NCBI RefSeq assembly: GCF_020023735.2
Contig: NZ_CP076444.2
Coordinates: forward strand, 186,001 to 250,000
From: Mycoavidus sp. HKI
GTDB lineage: Bacteria > Pseudomonadota > Gammaproteobacteria > Burkholderiales > Burkholderiaceae
Direction of reading: 5' to 3'
Length of the DNA: 64,000 nt
The notes beneath the pieces were generated by a model that saw only the letters and a program-made list of their open reading frames with translations, searched no databases and had not been told where the DNA came from. How positions within the stretch are numbered: the first letter of the stretch is position 1; each line of letters opens with the position of its first letter. The translations under genes and the position numbers were made by a program. Below are positions 53,030 to 62,423 of this stretch, piece by piece.

Positions 53030-55939
53030 ATGGAAGAAATCCGCATTCGTGGGGCCCGCACTCACAATTTAAAGAATATCAATCTTGATTTACCCCGCCA
53101 CCGTTTAATTGTGATTACGGGACTTTCTGGCTCAGGTAAATCGTCGCTGGCGTTTGACACGCTCTATGCTGAAGGCCAGCGGCGCTATGTTGAAAGTTTG
53201 TCCGCTTATGCGCGGCAGTTTTTGCAGCTAATGGAAAAACCGGATGTTGATTTGATTGAAGGATTGTCGCCGGCCATTTCAATTGAACAAAAAGCCACGT
53301 CACATAATCCACGCTCAACGGTGGGGACGGTGACTGAGATTCACGATTATTTGCGCTTACTTTATGCGCGTGTAGGCACACCTTATTGTCCAGACCATGC
53401 GCTGGCTCTTGCGGCGCAAAGTGTATCGCAAATGGTTGATGCGGTGCTGGCGTTGCCGCCTGGAACCAAATTGATGATCATGGCGCCAGTAGTTGTCAAC
53501 CGTAAGGGCGAGCATATTGATCTATTTGCGCAAATGCAAGCACAGGGTTTTGTCCGTTTTCGTGTGCGCTCGGGTGGCGGGACCGCAAATGAAGGCAAAG
53601 CCCATATTTATGAAGTCGATGAACTGCCAAAGCTGAAAAAGAACGATAAGCACACAATCGATGTCGTGGTAGACCGGATCAAAACTCATGCCGATATGAA
53701 GCAGCGCTTAGCGGAATCATTTGAAACTGCGTTACGGCTTTCTGCTGGCCGGGTGCTTGTAGTTGAGATGGAGAGTGAGCATGAACACCTGTTTAGCTCG
53801 AAATTTTCCTGCCCGATTTGTTCTTATTCGTTGCAAGAGCTTGAACCACGCCTTTTCTCATTTAATAACCCGATGGGCGCTTGTACTGAGTGCGACGGTC
53901 TGGGTCAAATCACGTTTTTTGATCCTAAACGAGTGGTGGCCTTTCCTTCACTGTCGTTAGCCTCGGGTGCAATTAAGGGCTGGGATCGGCGTAACCCATT
54001 TTATTTTCAGATGCTACAAAGCCTGGCCGCGCATTTTAAATTTGAGCTTGATACGCCTTTTGAGACGCTGCCAGAGAAAACCCAAAAAATTATCTTGTTT
54101 GGTTCGCAACGAGAGGTCATCCCTTTTTCTTATCTCAATGAACGTGGGCGCACGTCGATTCGCGAGCATGCGTTTGAAGGCATCATTCCTAACCTTGAGC
54201 GCCGTTACCGTGAAACTGAGTCGGCGACGGTGCGTGAAGAATTGGCGAAATACCAAAATAATCAGCAATGTCCCGCTTGTGCTGGCGCGCGTTTACGCCG
54301 TGAGGCATGCCATGTAAAGCTTGGTGATGGCCCGAACGCGCGCGCGATCTATGAAATCAGCGCTTGGCCGCTACGCGATACGTTAAGTTACTTCCAGACT
54401 TTACATCTGACCGGAACTAAACAAGGAATCGCGGACCGGGTGATTAAAGAAATCACGGCGCGCCTATCGTTTCTGAATGACGTTGGGTTAAATTACCTTT
54501 CGCTCGAACGCAGCGCAGATACTTTATCAGGCGGCGAAGCGCAGCGCATTAGACTTGCTTCGCAGATTGGCTCTGGCCTAACCGGGGTGATGTATGTGCT
54601 TGATGAGCCTTCAATTGGTCTGCATCAACGCGACAATGACCGCTTAATTAAAACGCTCAAGCATTTGCGAGATTTGGGCAATTCGGTGATTGTGGTTGAG
54701 CATGACGAAGACATGATTCGTGCCTCTGATCATGTGGTTGATATGGGCCTAGGCGCAGGCGCGCATGGTGGCTGCGTGATTTCGCAGGGTACGCCCGCGC
54801 AAATTGAGGCGGATCCTAATTCATTAACGGGTGCGTATCTCGCGGGTCGCCGCCAGATTGCTTTGCCGGCTGAGCGCAAACCAGCAGGGGTAAATTATTT
54901 AAAGATTATTGGCGCGCATGGCAATAATCTAAAACATGTTACGTTTGAGTTGCCGATTGGTCTATTGAGTTGCATTACGGGGGTTTCGGGCTCGGGTAAA
55001 TCGACTTTAATTAATGATACGTTATATCGTGCGGCTGCCCGCCATTTATATGGCTCAGCTACTGAAGCTGCGCCCTATGAAGAAATTGAAGGGCTTGAAC
55101 ATTTTGATAAAGTCATTAATGTTGACCAGTCTCCGATAGGTCGCACGCCCCGTTCAAATCCGGCAACGTATACGGGCCTTTTCACACCAATCCGTGAGCT
55201 TTTTGCAGGCGTGCCGGCAGCTAAGGAGCGAGGCTATGGCCCGGGTCGATTTTCCTTTAATGTAAAAGGCGGCCGTTGTGAAACGTGTCAAGGCGATGGG
55301 GTGCTCAAAGTTGAAATGCACTTTTTGCCAGATGTTTATGTCCCCTGCGATGTGTGTCACAGCAAACGCTACAACCGCGAAACGCTCGAGATTCAATACA
55401 AAGGCAAAAATGTCAGCGAAATATTAGCGATGACCGTCGAAGTTGCCTATGAATTCTTTAGGCCGGTGCCAATTGTTGCGCGTAAACTGAAGACTTTGCT
55501 TGATGTTGGGCTCGGCTATATCCGTCTTGGCCAAGCGGCCACCACTCTGTCAGGAGGTGAGGCGCAACGGGTGAAGCTTTCGCTAGAGCTCTCCAAACGC
55601 GATACTGGCCGCACGCTTTATATTCTTGATGAGCCGACCACGGGTTTGCATTTTCATGATATTTCATTGCTGCTCGAGGTGATTCACCGGCTGAGCGACC
55701 AAGGTAATACGGTGGTGATTATTGAACATAACCTTGATGTCATTAAAACCGCGGACTGGGTGATTGATCTGGGTCCAGAAGGTGGGGCCGGTGGCGGTCA
55801 AATCATTGCATGCGGCACACCAGAGCAGATCGCCAAGTCAAAAGCAAGCTTTACCGGAAAGTATTTAGCGCCACTCTTAAAAAGAAATAAGCGCAAAAAA
55901 CCGCGGGGTAGTGAGATAGAAATGGCATCTAACGCGTAG
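53030..55939 (+). CDS. uvrA: Excinuclease ABC subunit A
   Basis: 969 residues from the ATG at 53030 ([20 protein letters not shown]); a TTG at 53018 is in frame but upstream of the family start. Damage recognition ATPase of nucleotide-excision repair. Two ABC modules: Walker [21 protein letters not shown] and [15 protein letters not shown]; signatures [19 protein letters not shown] and [16 protein letters not shown]. Zinc modules are [18 protein letters not shown] and later [20 protein letters not shown] with CDVCH. Complete. Confidence 0.97.
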   Translation: MEEIRIRGARTHNLKNINLDLPRHRLIVITGLSGSGKSSLAFDTLYAEGQRRYVESLSAYARQFLQLMEKPDVDLIEGLSPAISIEQKATSHNPRSTVGTVTEIHDYLRLLYARVGTPYCPDHALALAAQSVSQMVDAVLALPPGTKLMIMAPVVVNRKGEHIDLFAQMQAQGFVRFRVRSGGGTANEGKAHIYEVDELPKLKKNDKHTIDVVVDRIKTHADMKQRLAESFETALRLSAGRVLVVEMESEHEHLFSSKFSCPICSYSLQELEPRLFSFNNPMGACTECDGLGQITFFDPKRVVAFPSLSLASGAIKGWDRRNPFYFQMLQSLAAHFKFELDTPFETLPEKTQKIILFGSQREVIPFSYLNERGRTSIREHAFEGIIPNLERRYRETESATVREELAKYQNNQQCPACAGARLRREACHVKLGDGPNARAIYEISAWPLRDTLSYFQTLHLTGTKQGIADRVIKEITARLSFLNDVGLNYLSLERSADTLSGGEAQRIRLASQIGSGLTGVMYVLDEPSIGLHQRDNDRLIKTLKHLRDLGNSVIVVEHDEDMIRASDHVVDMGLGAGAHGGCVISQGTPAQIEADPNSLTGAYLAGRRQIALPAERKPAGVNYLKIIGAHGNNLKHVTFELPIGLLSCITGVSGSGKSTLINDTLYRAAARHLYGSATEAAPYEEIEGLEHFDKVINVDQSPIGRTPRSNPATYTGLFTPIRELFAGVPAAKERGYGPGRFSFNVKGGRCETCQGDGVLKVEMHFLPDVYVPCDVCHSKRYNRETLEIQYKGKNVSEILAMTVEVAYEFFRPVPIVARKLKTLLDVGLGYIRLGQAATTLSGGEAQRVKLSLELSKRDTGRTLYILDEPTTGLHFHDISLLLEVIHRLSDQGNTVVIIEHNLDVIKTADWVIDLGPEGGAGGGQIIACGTPEQIAKSKASFTGKYLAPLLKRNKRKKPRGSEIEMASNA

Positions 55940-55970
55940 CGCACGGACTTTAAGGGGAAAGGAAATCAAG

Positions 55971-57062
55971 ATGGAAGAAAACAGAGTACATCAGTCTAAA
56001 CGTCATGTTCATGCGCCCTACGTTTTAGGTGCGCCGGGGCGCAAATCAACCAGTGCGCCAGCTAAATGGGTGGCCGTTGAAATCGCCAGCTACATCTTGG
56101 CAGGTATTGCGCTGTGGTTAGTGCTAGCGCTCCAGCTGCTAAGTGGTTTACTGGCAGGTTTATTTACCTTTCAGCTGATTCGTGCTCTGACCCCTTTACT
56201 GGAAAAGCGCTTGTCGAGCCAACGTGCGCGCTGGTTGTCTGTCATGCTGCTGTCTATTATTGTGACGGGCGCTTTAAGTGCCGCGACGGTGGCCGCCATT
56301 TCGTATTTTCAACATAGTGCGCCTAACGAACAAAAGCTGCTTGAACGGACTTTGCAAATTATTGATGGCGCGCGCGGACAATTGCCACTTTGGTTGCAAA
56401 ATTACCTACCGGACGATATAGAAGATATTCGCACAAGTGCGCTTGATTGGTTGAGGGCGCATATTGGCGAATTACGACAAGGTGGCAAAAATGTCGTGCT
56501 GGGTTTCGTGCGGATTGCGTTAGGCATGATTCTCGGCGCGATTGTTGCGGTCAGTGTCACCCGCCGCGTCTATCGCTTGCCATTTGCCGCGGCCTTGGCA
56601 ACGCGCATTAGCCATTTTAGTGATGCGGTTAAGCGTATTGTTTTCGCGCAGGTAAAAATTTCTTTGATCAACGCGACTTTAACCGGCATTTATCTGCTGC
56701 TTGCGCTGCCACTGTTCCATATTAACCTGCCGCTTGCGAAAACGCTTGTTCTGCTTACTTTTGTGATCGGGCTGCTCCCGGTCGTGGGTAACCTGATTTC
56801 AAATACTGTCATTATTGTGGTTTCATTATCGGCCGCGGGCGCACCGGCGGCGGTTGCTTCGTTGATTTTTCTAGTTGTCATTCATAAACTTGAATATTTT
56901 CTGAATGCACGTATTATTGGAATTGAGATTGAAGCTCGTACCTGGGAGTTATTATTGGCGATGATTATCATGGAGGCAGGTTTTGGCTTGCCCGGTGTCG
57001 TTGCCGCGCCGATTTATTATGCTTATTTGAAACATGAACTTTCTACCGCGAAGTTAATTTAG
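55971..57062 (+). CDS. AI-2E family transporter (membrane permease)
   Basis: 363 residues with about eight hydrophobic segments and a strong Shine-Dalgarno (AAGGGGAAAGGAA). The family pattern is seen in FTFQLIRALTPLLEKRLSSQ near the N-terminus and LIFLVVIHKLEYFLNARIIG, then TWELLLAMIIMEAGFGLPGV near the C-terminus. Members were named after the AI-2 exporter TqsA, but many transport other things, including Na+/H+ exchange, so no substrate is assigned. 31 bases downstream of uvrA. Confidence 0.85.
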   Translation: MEENRVHQSKRHVHAPYVLGAPGRKSTSAPAKWVAVEIASYILAGIALWLVLALQLLSGLLAGLFTFQLIRALTPLLEKRLSSQRARWLSVMLLSIIVTGALSAATVAAISYFQHSAPNEQKLLERTLQIIDGARGQLPLWLQNYLPDDIEDIRTSALDWLRAHIGELRQGGKNVVLGFVRIALGMILGAIVAVSVTRRVYRLPFAAALATRISHFSDAVKRIVFAQVKISLINATLTGIYLLLALPLFHINLPLAKTLVLLTFVIGLLPVVGNLISNTVIIVVSLSAAGAPAAVASLIFLVVIHKLEYFLNARIIGIEIEARTWELLLAMIIMEAGFGLPGVVAAPIYYAYLKHELSTAKLI

Positions 57063-57169
57063 TTTAAGAACTTGTGATACGCATATATCTATTTTTAAAT
57101 CAGGTCTATACTGTATTGACAAATGTGTTTATTGTATTTGATTAAATTAATTTAACGAGAGGATTTCGG

Positions 57170-57520
57170 ATGAATCGCGAACCCAACCAAACCGAAGTGT
57201 TGCTGCGTCAAATGTCAGATATGGATAAGCTCGCAGAACGTGTCAGTGAATTATGTGCACAAGTTGCTGAATTGACTGAAAATGCAGCGCGCGACCCTGA
57301 AGCGCAGGCGCGTTTAGCTAAGTTGCAGCAAACGTGGGACAGCGGCAACAGCGATGTACCCGAGCAGATTGAGCAAATCCAAGCCCATATGCAACGCGCA
57401 GTTGCGTATAGTGAAGAATATACGAAGGCGATGCGCGCTGAGTCGGACTCATCTGAAACCGCCAATCAGCGCCAACGCTCGGATAAAGTCGCTTATAAGA
57501 AGACGCGGCAATTGGCTTAA
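57170..57520 (+). CDS. Unrecognised small helical protein upstream of the type III cluster
   Basis: 116 residues with a good Shine-Dalgarno (GAGAGG) and a perfect TTGACA about 50 bases upstream, though without a clear -10. The sequence is hydrophilic and helical: LLRQMSDMDKLAERVSELCA, QARLAKLQQTWD and EQIEQIQAHMQRAVAYSEEY, with heptad-like spacing. No signal peptide. I do not recognise the family. It may be a chaperone or accessory of the secretion cluster that follows, because it is on the same strand, but that is position-based inference only. Confidence 0.6.
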   Translation: MNREPNQTEVLLRQMSDMDKLAERVSELCAQVAELTENAARDPEAQARLAKLQQTWDSGNSDVPEQIEQIQAHMQRAVAYSEEYTKAMRAESDSSETANQRQRSDKVAYKKTRQLA

Positions 57521-57657
57521 TGATAATTTGTTGCAATCGCTGGCGTTGAATAGGCTAAAATGGTTAGAATAATTACTCAACTCTGGCGATAATCAAGTGT
57601 GCCAGAGGGGGCGAAGGGCGGTGTTTTGTACGATTTTATCAAGAAAAGGCGAGTTAA

Positions 57658-57999
57658 ATGATCAGTAGCGATCTACCTTTACGTTCTAACGCGTGGAATG
57701 CCGTAAACGAATCTAGGATGCTGCGGCTAACGACTCAGGGTATTTATTCAGATGAATACAAAAATCCATTTGAGTTGGTGCGGGTCGCATTAAATACGCT
57801 ACGCGATGGTCAATACGCGGTAGTGCAGAGGCTGAAAGAAAATTTGGCGGCCACAGCCGAGACCGAGGTGATTTCGCAGCAGATAAAAATGCAGCTTTCG
57901 CAAGCAGAAAAGGCGCTCGCAAATTACGAGGACGAGCTAAAGAAAGTGGCGCAACTCAGCCACCAGCTCATTACTAGGATACTGGATGCAATCCGATAA
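57658..57999 (+). CDS. Unrecognised small coiled-coil protein upstream of the type III cluster
   Basis: 113 residues, ATG with AAGGCGAG upstream. The second half is strongly helical and likely coiled-coil (VVQRLKENLAATAETEVISQ, QLSQAEKALANYEDELKKVA). The N-terminal 40 residues are polar (NAWNAVNESRMLRLTTQGIY). There is no recognisable catalytic motif. Size and position suggest a type III export chaperone or early substrate, which is inference. The following 242 bases contain a direct repeat, a hairpin and the presumed promoter region of the main cluster. Confidence 0.6.
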   Translation: MISSDLPLRSNAWNAVNESRMLRLTTQGIYSDEYKNPFELVRVALNTLRDGQYAVVQRLKENLAATAETEVISQQIKMQLSQAEKALANYEDELKKVAQLSHQLITRILDAIR

Positions 58000-58039
58000 A
58001 TTGAGCTTAACGCGTCAGTCGATAAATTAAGCTTAACGC
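57994..58039. repeat. Direct repeat upstream of the type III cluster
   Basis: CGATAAATTGAGCTTAACGC at 57994-58013 and CGATAAATTAAGCTTAACGC at 58020-58039 differ at one base and are separated by six bases. The spacing of 26 places both on nearly the same helix side if the turn is about 10.5 bases with slight offset. The first copy overlaps the stop of the preceding gene. Confidence 0.65.
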
Positions 58040-58047
58040 AGCGAGTA

Positions 58048-58069
58048 TGGGTTCTGGGGCGTGAGCCCA
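58048..58069 (+). terminator. Short hairpin, possible weak terminator before sctD
   Basis: TGGGTTC (58048-58054) pairs with GAGCCCA (58063-58069) around an 8-base loop. It is followed by A/T-rich sequence but no T-run, so a terminator role for the preceding small gene is only possible. Confidence 0.3.
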
Positions 58070-58241
58070 AAACTACTTTTGTAGAGCGGCCCTGATCGAG
58101 AGTAAAATTCTAAAAAAGTAGTAGAATATAGAGTGGCCTTTTGATTAGACGGCTGCTAATTAGAGTGTGTACTGGCGGAGCATATAAAATGCTACGGCAC
58201 GGTAATTTCAAAAAAATAATGGAAGGGCAAGGATTATTAAT

Positions 58242-59513
58242 ATGACAGCCCGTTTTTTATGGAAATTGGTTTTCCAATCGGGGGCTCTAGCTGGGCAGGT
58301 GCTACATCTGCCTGCTGGTGAATTGACCGTTGGTGACCAGCCTGGATGCGATGTACATTTCCCTCTGCCTGGCGCGCACGGGGACCATTGTGTGTTACGC
58401 GTTGATGAGCATGGCGTGACTCTTCGGCCTCTGCGAATGCGTTGTAAAGTGAATGGCCGCGGCTTAAAAACGGATGAAATTAAGCTGGATGTGGGGCAAA
58501 TCGTGGATTTGGCTGGCTGCAAGTTTAGCATTGCGCGTGTGGCCGAAGGCACGGCAAGTTCAGTCGAAAAGCTGCCCGTTACTTCACCTGCCGGGCGTGC
58601 CGCTGTGCGTGCGCGCGATTTGCGCTTATGGGGCATTGGATTGCCATGCTTAATAGCCGCCGGCTTAGTGGTTGCAATGCTACAAGCAGGGCAAGAATTG
58701 CGTGCCTCAGTATCGCGGTATGTGCCATTTAATCTAGAAAGTTATCAAGAGGCGTTGCGGCTAGATACTGGGCTCGCACAGGTAGAAGTCGTCCGTGCTG
58801 AAAGCGGTGCGTTGACGCTCTCTGGCTTATGTCGTCATACAGCTGAATTGGCTCCATTTTTAGCCAGGCTTACAGATGCGGGTATTGCATACTGTAATCA
58901 AGTTGTCTGTGAAGATGAACTGCGTCAGGGCATTGCTTACACACTGCGAGCAAATGGCTATCGGGATGCGCGGGTAAGCGCCGGTTCGTCGATAGGTTCG
59001 GTGGTGATTGCCGGTAATATCCATGCAGGCAAACGTTGGGAAGCAGTGAGTCAGCAATTAAATCGGATGCCGGGCTTGAAGTCGTGGACGGTGAGTAACG
59101 ATACCGACTCCACTATCACCGGTTTGGTGGATACTTTGCGCGAGCATAAGCTGCTTGCAAAGCTAAGCGTGGCGCGCCAAGGCGGCGATATTTTGACCGT
59201 AACGGGCCAATTGCCGGCGGCGCGTCAACAGCAACTTAGGCAAGTATTGGACGTCTGGCAAAAACAGCATGAAGACCGGATTCGAGTCGTGTATCAGGAC
59301 ATCCCGACCTCAAAGCTCCAGCTTGGCATATTCCCTGCCACGGTGACGGGCTTTAGTGGCAACCGTAAAACGGCTTTTTTACAGCTGGCCAATGGCATGA
59401 AAGTGCAAATCGGCAGTACCTTGCCGAGTGGCTATGTGGTGACAAAGTTGGATGAGAGTGGGGTGGAGTTGCGCAAAGAGGGGCAACTGGTTCATCTGCC
59501 ACTTGATCTGTGA
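58242..59513 (+). CDS. sctD: Type III secretion inner-membrane ring protein SctD
   Basis: 423 residues of the YscD/HrpQ family. The N-terminal FHA-like domain (about 1-105) has LTVGDQPGCDVHFPLPGAHG and LRPLRMRCKVNGRGLKTDEI. One membrane helix spans about 129-149 (GIGLPCLIAAGLVVAMLQAG). The periplasmic part has repeated BON-like modules (about 165-370) and ends with the QIGSTLPSGYVV / GVELRKEGQLVHLPL type tail. SctD forms the outer ring around SctJ and links to SctC. First clear gene of the cluster, with a hairpin and direct repeat upstream. Confidence 0.88.
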   Translation: MTARFLWKLVFQSGALAGQVLHLPAGELTVGDQPGCDVHFPLPGAHGDHCVLRVDEHGVTLRPLRMRCKVNGRGLKTDEIKLDVGQIVDLAGCKFSIARVAEGTASSVEKLPVTSPAGRAAVRARDLRLWGIGLPCLIAAGLVVAMLQAGQELRASVSRYVPFNLESYQEALRLDTGLAQVEVVRAESGALTLSGLCRHTAELAPFLARLTDAGIAYCNQVVCEDELRQGIAYTLRANGYRDARVSAGSSIGSVVIAGNIHAGKRWEAVSQQLNRMPGLKSWTVSNDTDSTITGLVDTLREHKLLAKLSVARQGGDILTVTGQLPAARQQQLRQVLDVWQKQHEDRIRVVYQDIPTSKLQLGIFPATVTGFSGNRKTAFLQLANGMKVQIGSTLPSGYVVTKLDESGVELRKEGQLVHLPLDL

Positions 59514-59797
59514 GCCGCGCAATGAATAGCCCAGTGACGCAGCTTGAAGAGCGCTTATTGATAGATCAAGACGGCACACACCGGACGCAACTGGTGGCCC
59601 AGCTTGAAAGCGAAAAAGATCGAGTGCAACGCTGTTTGCGCCAGCCTTGCACTCCACTGCAATACCGTATCTACAAACAGCAGTATGTCGCAGTTGAACA
59701 TGCGCAAACGGTGATTAATACAGTTTGGTGCGCTTATCATAGGCCGCTTGCGCAAAAAGTTGCTCAGGTCGCTTCTTTATCAGCCATAAAAAAATAG
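59510..59797 (+). CDS. Small type III protein, YscE/SctE-chaperone-like
   Basis: 95 residues from a GTG that overlaps the sctD stop (GTGA); an ATG at 59522 is an alternative. Helical sequence with LEERLLIDQDGTHRTQLVAQ and LQYRIYKQQYVAVEHAQTVI. In Ysc-type systems the gene directly after yscD is yscE, a small helical co-chaperone of the needle subunit. Size, position and helix content fit, but sequence resemblance is weak, so the call is mainly positional. Confidence 0.55.
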   Translation: MSRAMNSPVTQLEERLLIDQDGTHRTQLVAQLESEKDRVQRCLRQPCTPLQYRIYKQQYVAVEHAQTVINTVWCAYHRPLAQKVAQVASLSAIKK

Positions 59798-59804
59798 GAA
59801 TAGC

Positions 59805-61412
59805 GTGAAACAATGGGTGTTGTTGCTAGCAATGCTGCTAGCTTTCGGACTGGCGCAAGCGCGTATTCCATGGAAGGGTGCGCCTTATTTCATTACAACG
59901 CGTGGCGCAAAAGTGGCCGATGTTTTAAAAGACATTGGTGCAAACTATGGGGTTCCCGTGATTGTAAGCTCCAAAGTGGACGACCATTTTGTAGGCACGA
60001 TCCGCAACGAAATGCCGGATGCGATTCTCGAGCGTTTCATTCAGCTATTTAACCTCGCAACCTATTACGATGGTCAGGCGCTCTATGTGTATAAAGGGCA
60101 TGAAATCAAAAGCCAGATCATCACGCCGCGCTATTTGTCTACCAGCAAGCTGGTTAAGTATCTCAACCAAGGGGGTGCGACAGAGCAAAAATATTGCTCT
60201 TTGCGCACCGTCAGCAATTTCAATGCGCTCGAAGTATTTGGCGTGCCGATGTGCATTGAGCGCGTAACCGAGCTTGCAAAAAATCTAGATGAGAAGGTCT
60301 TGGACCAGGCGCAAAATCAAGAAACCGTTCAGCTTTTTCCGCTGCGCTTTGCTTCTGCCGATGACAACCTTTATAGCTATCGGACGCAAGAAGTACGTGT
60401 GCCGGGCGTGGTGAGCGTCTTGCGGGAAATGATCCAAGGTCGTTCCCCAATTGGGGAAGGCGTTCCGATTAATAGCGCCAACGGTGGTTTGCTAACGAAT
60501 ACATTACCCGCGTTTTCCGCCGATTCGCGGCTCAATGCGGTGATAGTAAGGGATCGGCAGGTTAATATGCCGATCTACGCGAAATTAATCAAGCAACTGG
60601 ATCTGCAACCCGTACAGATCGAAATATCGGTCGCCATTATTGATGTCAATGCAGCGAATCTGAGTGCGCTTGGCGTTAACTGGTCGGGTACCGCTAACGT
60701 GGGCAGGTTTGGCGTTGGGTTTAATGCTAATCAGCCGCAAGGCGCAAGTGGCGTAAGTGGCACGATTAGTAGCGTGTTGAATGATACCACCGGTTTCATG
60801 GTGCGGCTCAATGCGCTTGAGCAACATTCGCAAGCAAAAATCCTCTCGCGGCCATCTATTGTCACTTTGAACAACGTGCAAGCTGTACTGGATCGTAGCA
60901 TCACTTTCTATACTAAATTGCAAGGCGAGCACGTGGCTAAGCTTGAGTCGGTTTCGGCGGGCTCGCTTTTGCGCGTGACTCCGCGCCTCATCAAAAACGA
61001 CGGCTATGATCAAATCATGCTCACGCTCAATATTCAAGATGGCCAGCAGTCTGATCCGATTCCCGGCAATCATGAGCAATTGCCGCAGATTACCAACGCT
61101 GAAATTTCAACTCAAGCGACCTTATTGCCAGGCCAAAGTTTGTTGCTGGGGGGCTTCGTGCAAGACCAACAGATGCAAGGCGAAACTAGAATACCGTTGT
61201 TGGGTGACCTGCCGCTGTTGGGTCATTTGTTCCGCAATAAAAATGACACCGCGCACAGTGTCGTGCGGCTCTTTTTAATCAAAGCGGATCCTCAGCCAAC
61301 TGGGCCGCAACGAGTGCTGGCTAAATTGTCGAAAAACGTTGCAAATCAAAACCAACTGGCAGACGAGCGAGGTAAGTTAGAAAGCACCATTCGTACCGAA
61401 ATTGCGCAATAA
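59805..61412 (+). CDS. sctC: Type III secretion outer-membrane secretin SctC
   Basis: 535 residues from a GTG with AGGAA upstream. Signal peptide of about 20 residues (QWVLLLAMLLAFGLAQA). N-terminal domains include YFITTRGAKVADVLKDIGAN and later INSANGGLLTNTLPAFSADS then RLNAVIVRDRQ, the N-domain pattern. The secretin barrel contains LSRPSIVTLNNVQAVLDRSI, SLLRVTPRLIKNDGYDQIML and LPGQSLLLGGFVQDQQMQGE, then RIPLLGDLPLLGHLFRN, which is diagnostic. It makes the outer-membrane pore of the injectisome. Confidence 0.95.
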   Translation: MKQWVLLLAMLLAFGLAQARIPWKGAPYFITTRGAKVADVLKDIGANYGVPVIVSSKVDDHFVGTIRNEMPDAILERFIQLFNLATYYDGQALYVYKGHEIKSQIITPRYLSTSKLVKYLNQGGATEQKYCSLRTVSNFNALEVFGVPMCIERVTELAKNLDEKVLDQAQNQETVQLFPLRFASADDNLYSYRTQEVRVPGVVSVLREMIQGRSPIGEGVPINSANGGLLTNTLPAFSADSRLNAVIVRDRQVNMPIYAKLIKQLDLQPVQIEISVAIIDVNAANLSALGVNWSGTANVGRFGVGFNANQPQGASGVSGTISSVLNDTTGFMVRLNALEQHSQAKILSRPSIVTLNNVQAVLDRSITFYTKLQGEHVAKLESVSAGSLLRVTPRLIKNDGYDQIMLTLNIQDGQQSDPIPGNHEQLPQITNAEISTQATLLPGQSLLLGGFVQDQQMQGETRIPLLGDLPLLGHLFRNKNDTAHSVVRLFLIKADPQPTGPQRVLAKLSKNVANQNQLADERGKLESTIRTEIAQ

Positions 61413-61506
61413 TGGCGCTGTTGTTTTGATCATAAAAAAATAAATGCAGCAGATGTTTGATACTACTGTGTTAATGCAAGAATTTGACTTTATAAGGTAG
61501 ATATAT

Positions 61507-61728
61507 ATGAGCATGTCAATTGACCAAATCACTGACGTCATGAGCAACAAAGCGATGGATTTGTCGCGTAGCTTGCAAAATGTAGTCTCTCGCTCTGATA
61601 TTTCCGACCCAAGCGTAATGAGTCAGGTGCAGTATTTTACGCATCAGCTATATAGTACGATTGGTTTGCAAAGTGCGATTTTGGATGTCTATAAAAAAAT
61701 CAATCAAGTGATCATTCAGCGTATCTAA
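61507..61728 (+). CDS. sctF: Type III secretion needle subunit SctF
   Basis: 73 residues, the expected size for a needle protein (YscF/PrgI/MxiH class). Helical, with MSQVQYFTHQLYSTIGLQSA and ILDVYKKINQVIIQRI at the C-terminus, where the conserved Tyr and final Ile-rich helix lie. There is no signal peptide, as expected for a type III substrate. The next gene starts within the stop codon (TAATG). About 95 bases separate it from sctC. Confidence 0.85.
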   Translation: MSMSIDQITDVMSNKAMDLSRSLQNVVSRSDISDPSVMSQVQYFTHQLYSTIGLQSAILDVYKKINQVIIQRI

Positions 61729-62018
61729 TGACTGAACTTGCGCGAGACATCAAGCAACTTTTGGTTGAAGCGGCAATTGCAGCGCCTAATCACGGCCTGC
61801 TTGCCCAAGCCCAGGGGTTACTTGAGGCGCTACCCGCACTTGGGTTGGAGGATGAAACCCAGGCGCTGGCAGCGGCCATGGTGCATTTTGGTCTGCGCCA
61901 ACCGCGGGCAGCCTTAAATGCAATAGAAGGGGTTGAAGATACGTGTGCGCAAGATTTGCGCCAGATGGTTGCAGATTACACGGATGACCTAGTGCGTAAA
62001 AAGCACTCGCTAGGTTAA
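61728..62018 (+). CDS. YscG/SctG-like needle chaperone
   Basis: 96 residues, helical, with TPR-like pairs: LAQAQGLLEALPALGLEDET and LAAAMVHFGLRQPRAALNAI. In Ysc-type clusters the gene after the needle is yscG, a TPR-fold chaperone that keeps the needle subunit from polymerising in the cytoplasm. Position directly after sctF with a one-base overlap and the repeat pattern support this. Sequence identity to known SctG is weak by eye. Confidence 0.65.
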   Translation: MTELARDIKQLLVEAAIAAPNHGLLAQAQGLLEALPALGLEDETQALAAAMVHFGLRQPRAALNAIEGVEDTCAQDLRQMVADYTDDLVRKKHSLG

Positions 62019-62075
62019 CACACGCTATTTATTTGTTTTTGGTGAGCTTCTTTTTCTCTCGGAGAACTATTTTTT

Positions 62076-62423
62076 ATGTCCATCGATATCCAATCGATTC
62101 CGCCTTCAATGCTAGCGCCTGCAGCGCATGGACTCAATCCCATCGTGCCGCAGCCCTCGGTTGAGCAAGCGGAAGGTTTCGCCAAATTATTGCAATCTAA
62201 TGCGATACCCAAACATGAAGAATCGCTGCTTAAAGCGATGCAGACTCAAAGCGAACAAACTGCGCAACGGTTAGCGCCAGCGTTGGACAAAGCGGCTGAT
62301 GAACCCGGGGCGATGCTAAAAGTGCAGCACGGTTTAGTCAAAACGGTGCTAGAACTTGATCTGGCGGCAAGAATTGCAAAAGCCGGCGCCGATGGAATCA
62401 ACAAGCTTACGTCAATGTCATGA
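62076..62423 (+). CDS. sctI: Type III secretion inner-rod protein SctI
   Basis: 115 residues. The C-terminal helix (GAMLKVQHGLVKTVLELDLA then ARIAKAGADGINKLTSM) follows the YscI/PrgJ pattern of the inner rod, which joins the export apparatus to the needle. The N-terminal half is flexible with Pro/Gln-rich stretches. The stop overlaps the sctJ start by 4 bases (ATGA). SctI before SctJ is the usual order. Confidence 0.8.
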   Translation: MSIDIQSIPPSMLAPAAHGLNPIVPQPSVEQAEGFAKLLQSNAIPKHEESLLKAMQTQSEQTAQRLAPALDKAADEPGAMLKVQHGLVKTVLELDLAARIAKAGADGINKLTSMS

